Assembly: GCF_937877005.1 (NCBI RefSeq)
Contig: NZ_CALEFV010000309.1
Location: 1 to 22,148, forward strand
Length of the DNA: 22,148 bases
Reading direction: 5' to 3'
DNA from: an uncultured Fibrobacter sp.
Lineage (GTDB): Bacteria > Fibrobacterota > Fibrobacteria > Fibrobacterales > Fibrobacteraceae
Under the pieces are notes generated by a model that was not told where the DNA came from, did not search any database, and saw nothing but the letters and a program-made list of their open reading frames with translations. Numbering within the stretch: the stretch's first letter is position 1; every line of letters starts with the position of its first letter. A program made the position numbers and the translations under genes. Positions 7,236 to 13,931 of this stretch are shown piece by piece.

Positions 7236-10200
7236 TTAGTTCGGACTGCAGAGATCGTAATCGTCAAGTTTTCCGTCACCATCCTTGTCTTTTTGAATGA
7301 TGGTGGGGAAGTTCTTGTAATACGGTCCTACTGGTGTTGACCATTCCGTATAGTCCTTATTGCCTTCGATGTCTTCCCAGACGATTCGTACGGATGCGTA
7401 GGAACGGCAGAAGTCGACCACATCCATCGGGGCTGTGACATATGCGTTGTTGTACACTCCGTCCTTTGTCACTGTTATTGATGTCCACTGGGCTTCGTCC
7501 TGTCCGTTAAGGCGGAACTGATAGGTGAATTCCTTGGTGTATTCCGAATTCAGCATGGTATGGTTGGGGAAATTGCTGTTGATGGCAAATTCCATGACAA
7601 TGTTGGCGTCACCTCCATAACGGAGCCAGGAAGTGAGCGACGGTGTTCCGAAGGAGTATTCAGAACTATACGGCGTAGAACGGGTCAGGATGACATCGTT
7701 GCTAAACGTTGTTGTGTCTTCGCCGCGGTAGGCTGCAACGCGGTAATATTGATCCAGGTTGTCGTTTCCTGCGAGGTTGATGTAATTAACATTTCTGTTC
7801 GTCGACGAGGCGTGAACCCATTCTCTTGCACCAGTTGCCGAAACGTTCAGCTTCTGGATTTCGAAGCCCTGTTCCAGACACTTCTTGTTCTGGTTGTAAT
7901 TCCAGACGATTCTCCAGACGCGAGGAGCGATTCGTTCTGCAATGAGGCTAGTCGGAGCGGGGAATGTTCCGACGCATCCATCGGCCGGTGCAATCGCGGA
8001 GTACTTGGGAAGGTTTATGGATTCGGAGAATTCAGACCTTCCGTTTGCATCCTTTGCTGCGATTCGGTAGGTTATTTCGTGGTCTTCCTTTGCTTCGACC
8101 TTGATGAAATGGACTCCGGTATTGGTGGAATCAACGATCTTCCATGCAGGGGAATCTGCATTTGGATCAATTTCCTGCAGATAGAATCCATTTTCAGGAC
8201 GATCGGCATTGTTCGTGTAGCTCCAGGAAAGCTTGTAGAAGTTGCCGCCGATGTCTTCGATGGCAAGGCCTGTGGGTACGGCGAGATCTGCAAGTGTTAG
8301 CGTGTTGTAGTCAATGTAGGCCGGAATCTGGACTTCTTCGGAATAGGTTCCGATTTCGGTTCCGTTCTTGGCTGCAACCTTGACATAGCGGATTGCATCG
8401 GTGCTTTCGACGTCGATGTCGAAAATCTTGATGCCGGTCTTTGTCGTGTTCAGCGCAACCCAGTCTGCATCAGCAGCGGGCTTGAGAATTTGCAGGTCAA
8501 ATCCGTCTGAGGGCTTGTTCTTGTTTTCTGTATAGGACCAGGAAATGCGGTACTTGTTAGGGGCAATGGAATCCAGGCGGACATTGGTGGGAACGTTGAA
8601 TTCTTCCCTGATTTCGACAAGTGTCGGAACGAGAACGCCGTCGGTGAAGGAGGAAAGGTTGTCCGTTGTCGCGTTATCGTAGGCAGCGACGCTGATATAC
8701 TTTCCGCCAAATTCCGTGGCAGACAGGTCCTTGATCTTGACATCAGTCGTGTTGCTGATGATTTCCGGATCTCCCCAGGTTCCAACAGCGGGGTCGAGGA
8801 CTCTGTACTTGAATCCGACGGCCTTCCTATTCTTGTTGTCGGCATAGCTCCAGGAAATTCTGTACATATTGACGCCGACGGAGTCTATCTTGAGGTTGGT
8901 CGGAGCGAGGAGCGAGTGATCTGCCGAGTAGTCCTTGAACTGCGGAATTTGAATTTCGTTGGACGGATCGGATTCTCCGCCTGCATCCTTTGCGATAACT
9001 CTGACGTATTTGCCGCAGTAGGCGTTATCGAATGTATATACCTTGACGCTTGCGCTCAAAGTCTTGAACATTTCCCAGGCGGGGCTTGTCGCCAGCGGAT
9101 CAAGGGTCTCAATCACGAAGTTTGTGTTCGGACGCTTGCTGTTGGCAGTGTAGGTCCAGGTGATGCGGTAGGTGTTTTCACCGACGGAGTCCGCCTTCAG
9201 ATTGGCCGGTACGGCCAGCACTTCATTTGTTTCGGGAATTGCCGTAGGATCGACATATGCCGGAACCTGAATTTCTTCAGAGGGAGCGCCGGCGACGGAA
9301 TCCTTTGCCGCAATTCGGACGAAGGGCTGCTGCTTGAAATCATCCTTGGAAGCGTCAATCACGTAGAAGCGGACACCCTTGTTGGTCGCGTCATAAACCT
9401 TCCATTCCGGGGTGGTCGTGCTTCTTAGATCAAGAACCTGAACCTGGAAACCATTTTCCGGACGGTCCGCGTTGTTGACATAGCTCCATCCTAGTCTCCA
9501 GAGGTTGGGGCCTAGGGAATCGAGCTTCAGGTCGGTCGGTACGGCGAGCTGAGTCTTCGTGTTCGTAGAAGACGGATTTTCGGAATACCTGGGGACCATG
9601 ATTTCGGTAGAGTAGTCGCCAATGTTGCCCTTCTTGTCGATGGCTGCAATGCGGTAGTACTTCTGGGTTGCCCCTTCGGCATTGTTGATAATGACATAAT
9701 GAACGCCCTTGCTGACCTTCGGAGTATAGTCGGTCCATACCGGAGTGGCCGCATCGATATCGAGTGACTGGACCTGGAATCCGTTCTCGGGAACGGCCGG
9801 ATTATTGGTGTAGCTCCAGGATATCTGCCACTTGTTTTCGCCCAGGGTGTCAAGCTTCAGGTCCGTCGGAACGGCCAGGTCGGCGTTTTCGACTTCGGTA
9901 AAGGACTGCTTCTTCGGAATCGAGATTTCTTCAGAGAATGCCGAATTACCCTTGTCGTCGTAAGCGGCGACACGCATAAATTGACCGCCGTAGGTCTTGA
10001 TGTTGATGTTTGCGTACTTTACGCCTTCCTGAGTCGTCCTGTCCTTGGTCCAGGAAGGATTGCTGGTGGTCAGGTCAAGCTTTTGGATGATAAAGCCCTT
10101 TTCTGGACGGTTGGCGTTCTTTTCGTAAGTCCAGGAAAGCTGCCACAGGGTGTCCGACAGGGAATCGAGCTTGATGTTTGCGGGGACAGCGAGAGCGGTC

Positions 10201-11024
10201 GCATTGTTCTTGTTCAAGGTGGAATCGTCCGAAACTCTCGGAATGGTTATCTCTTCGGAGTATTCCGAGAGACCGTTGCTGTCCTTTGCCGCAACATGGA
10301 ACAGGTAGCCGCCCTTCTTGTTACCGTCAATGATGATGACGTGGACGCCCTTGTTTGTCGTTCCGTCGTTTTTCCATTTGACAGAATCAGCCGTAAGGTT
10401 CAGGCTTTGGAGGACAAATCCGTTTTCTGGACGGTTCGCATTGTTCGTGTAGCTCCAGGAGAGCTGCCACATGTTATTGTCCAGGGTGTCTAGCTTGAGT
10501 TCCTGAGGAACGGCGAGTTCCATGCTATTCGCAGCCTGGGTGCTTGCCGATGCCGTGACCTGGATGATTTCACTTGGCTTGGAAGTTCCGCAGTCGTCTT
10601 CCGCAGAAATACGGTAGTATTTTCCGGATTTCGATTCGCCGACCAGGTTGTACATGGTCACGTCGGCATTTGTATGGTCAAGTACCTTCCATTTCGGAAG
10701 GGAGTCGGACATGTTCAGGATTTCGATGACGAAGCCGTTTTCCGGTCTATTTTCATTTTCTTCGTAGTTCCAGAAAAGAACCCATTTGTTTGTGCCGTCC
10801 TTGATGACGCTCAGATCGGTAGGAGAGGATAATTTGATAAGCGTATCGCATTCCGTTGATCCTCTAGAAGCGGACGAGGTCGTTGTTGTCGTGTACGAGT
10901 AACTCGTTTCCATGTTGTTCGAGGTCTCGTCTTCGGATTCGGACGAAACGGTGTCAGAACAGGCGGATAATCCGTACAGCAGCGCTGCTGCGAAGCCAAG
11001 TTTCCAAATGGGTTTTGTGTTCAT
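7236..11024 (-). CDS. large lipoprotein with ten fibronectin-III-like repeats
   Basis: 1262-residue predicted lipoprotein of unknown function. The signal sequence ends at YGLSAC (lipidated Cys22), followed by a Ser/Thr/Glu tether with a TTTTT run. Ten tandem repeats of about 102-110 residues follow, each with [AV]P-x-x-L-K-x-D, W-x-[LI]-S-W-[ST]-Y-x-x-N, R-P-E-N-G-F and [RK]-[VI]-A-A-x-D...SEEI-x-[VI]-P. This pattern resembles fibronectin type III or similar beta-sandwich domains. Equivalent points at 10764, 10449, 10126, 9810, 9479, 9150, 8844, 8532, 8217 and 7896 show the period. A divergent C-terminal domain (about the last 150 residues) ends in DKDGDGKLDDYD, like a calcium-binding type 3 repeat. 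An extended surface or periplasmic adhesin/scaffold is plausible but unproven. AGGAG lies 5 bases from the ATG. It is antisense to and separates the flanking heme genes. Confidence 0.85.
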   Translation of the reverse strand: MNTKPIWKLGFAAALLYGLSACSDTVSSESEDETSNNMETSYSYTTTTTSSASRGSTECDTLIKLSSPTDLSVIKDGTNKWVLFWNYEENENRPENGFVIEILNMSDSLPKWKVLDHTNADVTMYNLVGESKSGKYYRISAEDDCGTSKPSEIIQVTASASTQAANSMELAVPQELKLDTLDNNMWQLSWSYTNNANRPENGFVLQSLNLTADSVKWKNDGTTNKGVHVIIIDGNKKGGYLFHVAAKDSNGLSEYSEEITIPRVSDDSTLNKNNATALAVPANIKLDSLSDTLWQLSWTYEKNANRPEKGFIIQKLDLTTSNPSWTKDRTTQEGVKYANINIKTYGGQFMRVAAYDDKGNSAFSEEISIPKKQSFTEVENADLAVPTDLKLDTLGENKWQISWSYTNNPAVPENGFQVQSLDIDAATPVWTDYTPKVSKGVHYVIINNAEGATQKYYRIAAIDKKGNIGDYSTEIMVPRYSENPSSTNTKTQLAVPTDLKLDSLGPNLWRLGWSYVNNADRPENGFQVQVLDLRSTTTPEWKVYDATNKGVRFYVIDASKDDFKQQPFVRIAAKDSVAGAPSEEIQVPAYVDPTAIPETNEVLAVPANLKADSVGENTYRITWTYTANSKRPNTNFVIETLDPLATSPAWEMFKTLSASVKVYTFDNAYCGKYVRVIAKDAGGESDPSNEIQIPQFKDYSADHSLLAPTNLKIDSVGVNMYRISWSYADNKNRKAVGFKYRVLDPAVGTWGDPEIISNTTDVKIKDLSATEFGGKYISVAAYDNATTDNLSSFTDGVLVPTLVEIREEFNVPTNVRLDSIAPNKYRISWSYTENKNKPSDGFDLQILKPAADADWVALNTTKTGIKIFDIDVESTDAIRYVKVAAKNGTEIGTYSEEVQIPAYIDYNTLTLADLAVPTGLAIEDIGGNFYKLSWSYTNNADRPENGFYLQEIDPNADSPAWKIVDSTNTGVHFIKVEAKEDHEITYRIAAKDANGRSEFSESINLPKYSAIAPADGCVGTFPAPTSLIAERIAPRVWRIVWNYNQNKKCLEQGFEIQKLNVSATGAREWVHASSTNRNVNYINLAGNDNLDQYYRVAAYRGEDTTTFSNDVILTRSTPYSSEYSFGTPSLTSWLRYGGDANIVMEFAINSNFPNHTMLNSEYTKEFTYQFRLNGQDEAQWTSITVTKDGVYNNAYVTAPMDVVDFCRSYASVRIVWEDIEGNKDYTEWSTPVGPYYKNFPTIIQKDKDGDGKLDDYDLCSPN

Positions 11025-11055
11025 AGGAACTCCTGTGTAGATTTTTCTTTACAGA

Positions 11056-11061
11056 AATATA
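11056..11061 (-). promoter_or_regulatory. candidate -10 element of the repeat lipoprotein
   Basis: TATATT on the minus strand, about 31 bases before the ATG at 11024, leaving room for a leader with the AGGAG ribosome binding site at 11030-11034. No good -35 was recognised. Confidence 0.35.
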
Positions 11062-11120
11062 CATCTTTTGTTTAAATATATCTGTTTTTTTTTGTATTTT
11101 CGCAAAAAATGCTTCAGAAT

Positions 11121-11161
11121 CCCCTAATATTGCGTTTTTTAGGGGAAAATGGGGCAATATT
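11121..11161 (+). promoter_or_regulatory. interleaved inverted repeats upstream of cobA-hemD
   Basis: CCCCTAA (11121-11127) is complementary to TTAGGGG (11139-11145), and AATATTGC (11126-11133) to GCAATATT (11154-11161). The pairs interleave, so as RNA they are alternative hairpins or, with slightly shortened stems, a pseudoknot; as DNA they could be operator half-sites. The last arm touches the TTTCTATTTT motif of cobA-hemD. Seen directly; function inferred. Confidence 0.45.
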
Positions 11162-11169
11162 TCTATTTT
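11160..11169 (+). promoter_or_regulatory. TTTCTATTTT motif, candidate -10 of cobA-hemD
   Basis: Same motif as before hemA and hemL, with the TATTTT hexamer ending 7 bases before ATG 11177 and no Shine-Dalgarno between. It could alternatively be the T-rich tail of the preceding inverted repeat. Confidence 0.4.
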
Positions 11170-11176
11170 TTTCTAT

Positions 11177-12898
11177 ATGCCTGGATATGTCTATCTAATC
11201 GGTGCGGGCCCTGGCGACCCTGGTTTGCTCACTCTTCGCGGCAAGGAAATCCTTGAACGGGCCGATGTGGTCGTATACGACCGCTTGGTTTCTCCGGCGA
11301 TTCTTGGAATGTGCAATTCAAAGGCGAAGATGGTTGACGTGGGCAAAATGCCGACGCACCACAAGGTGAAGCAATCCGAAATCAACAAGCTCCTGGTGCA
11401 GTTTGCGCAGGAATACCCGCAGGGTGTTATTGCCCGTCTCAAGGGTGGCGATCCCTTCGTGTTTGGTCGCGGCGGCGAGGAGGCCCTGGAACTGGTTGGT
11501 GCCGGCATCGATTTTGACGTCGTTCCGGGTATTACATCGGCTATCTCGGTGCCAGCCTACGCGGGCATTCCCGTGAGCCACCGCGGCATTGCGACAAGTT
11601 TCCACATCATCACCGGGCATGAAAAGGCTGAAGAAAGAGTGTGTCATTCTGAGCTATACGAAACTAAGAACTTTAGTTCTCAAGTTGAGTTATGCCCTTT
11701 GGGTAGGAGCGAAGCGGAGTCGAAGAATCTCTCTCTGGACTTTGAAAATCTAGCGAAGTGCCAGGGCACGCTCATTTTCTTGATGGGCATTGCCAATATG
11801 GATTTTATCGCCAAGCGCCTTATAGAATGCGGCAAAGATCCGAAAACTCCTCTTGCCTTTATCGAAAAGGGCACGACGCCTTACCAGCGCACGGTGATGG
11901 CGACGCTTGAAACGGCGGGGGAGACCATCGTCCGTGAAAATGTGACGGCCCCTGCAATAACAATCATGGGTGGCGTGGTGGAATTGGGCAAGACGCTTGC
12001 CTGGAAAAAGAATCTGCCTTTGTCGGGCAGACGCCTAGTGGTGACCCGTGCCGCAAAGCAGGCCAGCGGGATTACCGAGCGCCTCACGGCCCTCGGTGCC
12101 GAAGTCATCGAAACTCCGATGATCGAAACTCGAACTTTGGAATGTCCACTTGTCATGGCGCAAGCGCATGACAGCATCGGCTCGGCAATGCCTGTCTGTG
12201 AACAGCCTGTCACTGCACTCGCCTCGCATGTCATTGCGAGCCCCGAAGGGGCGCGGCAATCTCGCCCTGCCGACTTCAGCTCTCTCGCAAACTTCGACAT
12301 TCTTGCCTTCACGAGTACGAACGGCGTGGAAAGTTTCTTCAAACAGTTGTTTGCTTCGGGTAACGACATCCGCATCCTTGCCGGCAAGAAGATTGCAAGT
12401 GTAGGGAAGATTACCGAAAAGAAATTGCTCGAACATGGCATCCGCTGCGATTACGTGCCTGAAGATCATACCGGCGAAGGTCTCGGAAAACTGCTGGCTT
12501 CACATGTCATTGCGAGCGAGCAAGGCGAGCGTGGCAATCTTATTGACGAATCTCGCATTCTCCTTCTGCAGGGCAATCTCGCCGATGATACCCTGCTCAA
12601 ACTTCTCCCGCAGGCGATTCGTTGGGTAGTCTACGAGACGCTCCCGGTGGCAGAACTCCCTGAATGGAAGCGTGAAGCCGCTGCCGGCGCCGATGCTGTC
12701 GTATTCGCCAGTACCAGCGCCGTGGAAAACTTTGCCAAGATGGCGGATGTGCATCCGCGACTCTCCTTCTGCATCGGTCGCATGACGGAATCTGCAGCCC
12801 GCAAACACGGCTTTAATACCGTCACCTCCGACGAGACGACCATGGATTCGCTTGTAAAGAAGATTGTGGAATACTACACAACGTCCCCTAATCACTAA
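11177..12898 (+). CDS. cobA-hemD: uroporphyrinogen-III C-methyltransferase / uroporphyrinogen-III synthase fusion
   Basis: Bifunctional enzyme. The HemD part closes hydroxymethylbilane to uroporphyrinogen III, and the SUMT part adds two SAM-derived methyls to give precorrin-2. SUMT domain (about residues 1-275): LIGAGPGDPGLLTLRG, VVYDRLVS, ARLKGGDPFVFGRGGEE, VVPGITSA, PVSHRG, GTLIFLMG and PAITIMGGVV. HemD domain (about 280-565): SGRRLVVTRA, LGAEVIETPMIET, FTSTNGVESFF and FASTSAVENF, poorly conserved as usual. The 573 residues exceed the roughly 500 I expect. The excess matches inserted repeat peptides at about residues 155-186, 322-366 and 443-454, the last two containing HVIAS. The inserts stay in frame, so the protein is probably intact. 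The stop lies in a heptad repeat that runs exactly to the next gene's ATG. Confidence 0.93.
   Translation: MPGYVYLIGAGPGDPGLLTLRGKEILERADVVVYDRLVSPAILGMCNSKAKMVDVGKMPTHHKVKQSEINKLLVQFAQEYPQGVIARLKGGDPFVFGRGGEEALELVGAGIDFDVVPGITSAISVPAYAGIPVSHRGIATSFHIITGHEKAEERVCHSELYETKNFSSQVELCPLGRSEAESKNLSLDFENLAKCQGTLIFLMGIANMDFIAKRLIECGKDPKTPLAFIEKGTTPYQRTVMATLETAGETIVRENVTAPAITIMGGVVELGKTLAWKKNLPLSGRRLVVTRAAKQASGITERLTALGAEVIETPMIETRTLECPLVMAQAHDSIGSAMPVCEQPVTALASHVIASPEGARQSRPADFSSLANFDILAFTSTNGVESFFKQLFASGNDIRILAGKKIASVGKITEKKLLEHGIRCDYVPEDHTGEGLGKLLASHVIASEQGERGNLIDESRILLLQGNLADDTLLKLLPQAIRWVVYETLPVAELPEWKREAAAGADAVVFASTSAVENFAKMADVHPRLSFCIGRMTESAARKHGFNTVTSDETTMDSLVKKIVEYYTTSPNH
11642..11732. repeat. 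long palindromic element (TGTCATTCTGAG family) inside the SUMT domain
   Basis: It begins TGTCATTCTGAGC and ends GAAGCGGAGTCGAAGAATCT, so ATTCT pairs with AGAAT at the ends. An inner palindrome AACTAA-GAAC-TTTAGTT lies at about 11662-11678. It is translated in frame as about 30 extra residues between ITGHEKAEE and the FENLAKCQGTLIF region, where SUMT proteins normally have a short loop. Confidence 0.75.
12151..12173. repeat. short palindrome in the HemD-domain insert
   Basis: TGTCATG pairs with CATGACA around a GCGCAAGCG centre (one bulged base). It lies some 60 bases upstream of REP-like copy 2, in the stretch that interrupts the HemD domain, and may be part of the same composite insertion. 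Confidence 0.5.
12229..12263. repeat. REP-like palindromic element, copy 2, inside cobA-hemD
   Basis: Starts TGTCATTGCGAG and ends GGCAATCTC, with a perfect CCCC-GAA-GGGG inner hairpin and ATTGC/GCAAT outer arms. Translated in frame as HVIASPEGARQS at about residues 351-362 of the fusion enzyme. Confidence 0.88.
12505..12540. repeat. REP-like palindromic element, copy 3, inside cobA-hemD
   Basis: Starts TGTCATTGCGAG and ends GTGGCAATCT. Translated in the same phase as copies 2 and 4, giving HVIASEQGERGNL at about residues 443-455, just before the RILLLQG strand of the HemD domain. Confidence 0.88.
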
Positions 12899-12922
12899 CC
12901 ACCAATCACTAACCACTATTTC
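12888..12922. repeat. intercistronic heptad-repeat element 2 (cobA-hemD / cbiX junction)
   Basis: Five 7-base units, CTAATCA, CTAACCA, CCAATCA, CTAACCA and CTATTTC, fill 12888-12922 and end directly at ATG 12923. The cobA-hemD stop codon (12896-12898) lies inside the second unit. Only one orientation is present, unlike elements 1 and 3. No Shine-Dalgarno is left between the genes. Confidence 0.75.
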
Positions 12923-13831
12923 ATGAAAGCTATTCTGATTATCGCTCATCACTGCATCTTGCCTGGGGCTTACAAGGGTTTCGAAGGTATTTTGGACAAG
13001 CTTCATCATGATTTGCCCGGTACGCGTGTGGCGAGTACGAGCCTGTTGGATTTGGAAAACGACCTGCGCACGCTTTTGCGCGAAGACATAGAGTCGGTGA
13101 CGCTCCTGCCGTTCCTCTTGTTGAACGGTCAGCATTCAAAAAATGACGTGCCGCGCGTGGTGGCGAAATTGCAGGCGGAATTCCCGCAAATTCCCATCAC
13201 GCTCTTGCCTTGCCTTGGCGACTGGAAAGAATTTACAAGCATGGTCGTCGCCGGCGTTCGCAGAGCCCAAAACAAACATGAACATGCCGTTGCGGGCGAA
13301 ACCACGCAAACGGTCGCTTCGCAAAACCGTTCCCTCTTCTCCATCGAACTCAATCTCGAAGGGCGTAATGTTCTCGTTGTGGGCGGAGGCCGCATTGCTC
13401 TTCGCAAGGTGAAGACCCTTTTGCCGACGGGTGCGCGCATTACCGTAGTCGCCCCGCAGTTCGACCCCGAATTTTCCCATGTCATTGCGAGCGGAGCGAA
13501 GCAATCCATGGTTACAATGTTTTCGCGACCTTACGCGACCGATGACCTCCGCGGAGTCTTCATGGTCTTTATCTGTACCGACCAGCCTGCGGTCAATGCC
13601 CAGGTAAGCAACGATGCTCACGCTCGCCGCATTCTGGTGAACAATGCCTGTGATTACCTCGACGGCGATTTTATTGTGCCCGCCCGCATGGATTTCGGTG
13701 AAAATATCGCCGTGACGGTTTCCACGCAGGGCCGAGCACCCTCGCTTGCCAAGAAACTCAAGCAGAAAATCCAGACCGACTGGGCCGAGGGTCTTGAACA
13801 GGTCGAAAAGGACTTTTTTTCAAAAAAATAA
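12923..13831 (+). CDS. sirohydrochlorin ferrochelatase (CbiX-type) / precorrin-2 dehydrogenase fusion
   Basis: Predicted to turn precorrin-2 into siroheme in one 302-residue chain. The N-terminal part (about 1-115) looks like a short CbiX chelatase: LIIAHHCILPGA with H9 at the usual HGS position, then LLPFLLLNGQHSKND with H71 as the second metal-binding His. A charged linker follows. The C-terminal part (about 137-300) is a Met8/SirC/CysG-type dehydrogenase: LFSIELNLEGRNVLVVGGGRIALRK (about 138-162, in two pieces), a CTDQPAVN stretch, VNNACDYLDGDFIVPA, and VTVSTQGRAPSLAKKLK. A REP-like peptide, HVIASGAKQS, interrupts the dehydrogenase at about residue 186. The position right after cobA-hemD, plus the Ahb enzymes in the window, favours iron insertion for heme rather than cobalt for B12. 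No Shine-Dalgarno: the start abuts a heptad repeat. Confidence 0.87.
   Translation: MKAILIIAHHCILPGAYKGFEGILDKLHHDLPGTRVASTSLLDLENDLRTLLREDIESVTLLPFLLLNGQHSKNDVPRVVAKLQAEFPQIPITLLPCLGDWKEFTSMVVAGVRRAQNKHEHAVAGETTQTVASQNRSLFSIELNLEGRNVLVVGGGRIALRKVKTLLPTGARITVVAPQFDPEFSHVIASGAKQSMVTMFSRPYATDDLRGVFMVFICTDQPAVNAQVSNDAHARRILVNNACDYLDGDFIVPARMDFGENIAVTVSTQGRAPSLAKKLKQKIQTDWAEGLEQVEKDFFSKK
13480..13506. repeat. REP-like palindromic element, copy 4, inside the chelatase/dehydrogenase gene
   Basis: TGTCATTGCGAG to GAAGCAATC, with ATTGC/GCAAT arms. Translated in frame as HVIASGAKQS between the VVAPQFDPEF strand and the MVTMFSRPY segment of the dehydrogenase domain. The flanking CCCATG before it matches the [AG]CATG seen at copies 2 and 3. 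Confidence 0.88.
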
Positions 13832-13867
13832 TTGTGAGAGCCGTCACTTTTCGACTTTTTCCTTAAT

Positions 13868-13897
13868 TTGTTATTGATTTTTGTAAAATATTAGAAT
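13868..13897 (+). promoter_or_regulatory. candidate promoter of the first module-A lipoprotein
   Basis: TTGTTA (13868-13873), an 18-base AT-rich spacer, then TAGAAT (13892-13897), in the 100-base gap before ATG 13932. The separate Shine-Dalgarno AGGGG 6 bases before the ATG supports a leadered mRNA. Confidence 0.4.
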
Positions 13898-13931
13898 ATC
13901 TTTACAAAAAAGATACAAAAAGGGGTTCCCT

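Noticed and set aside
7560..8300. 246-codon open frame on the plus strand
   Set aside because: Antisense shadow of the repeat lipoprotein; similar shadow frames recur at the same phase in other repeats (8916, 9981), as expected from the tandem repeats.
7896..10770. Regular repeats of about 315 bases considered as a CRISPR-like or DNA satellite array
   Set aside because: The spacing is a multiple of a protein domain, the repeats diverge at the DNA level, and the frame is open throughout.
12500..13135. 211-codon minus-strand frame across the cobA-hemD/cbiX junction
   Set aside because: It spans two well-supported plus-strand genes and the heptad repeat; its Trp-rich stretch is simply the translated repeat.
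11642..13506. Frameshift or pseudogene status for the repeat-interrupted heme genes
   Set aside because: All inserts keep the frame, and the catalytic motifs on both sides remain.
11177..13831. Cobalamin (B12) biosynthesis as the purpose of the SUMT and CbiX domains
   Set aside because: No other cbi or cob genes are present, whereas all Ahb steps are; siroheme and heme explain the set better, though dual use of precorrin-2 cannot be excluded.
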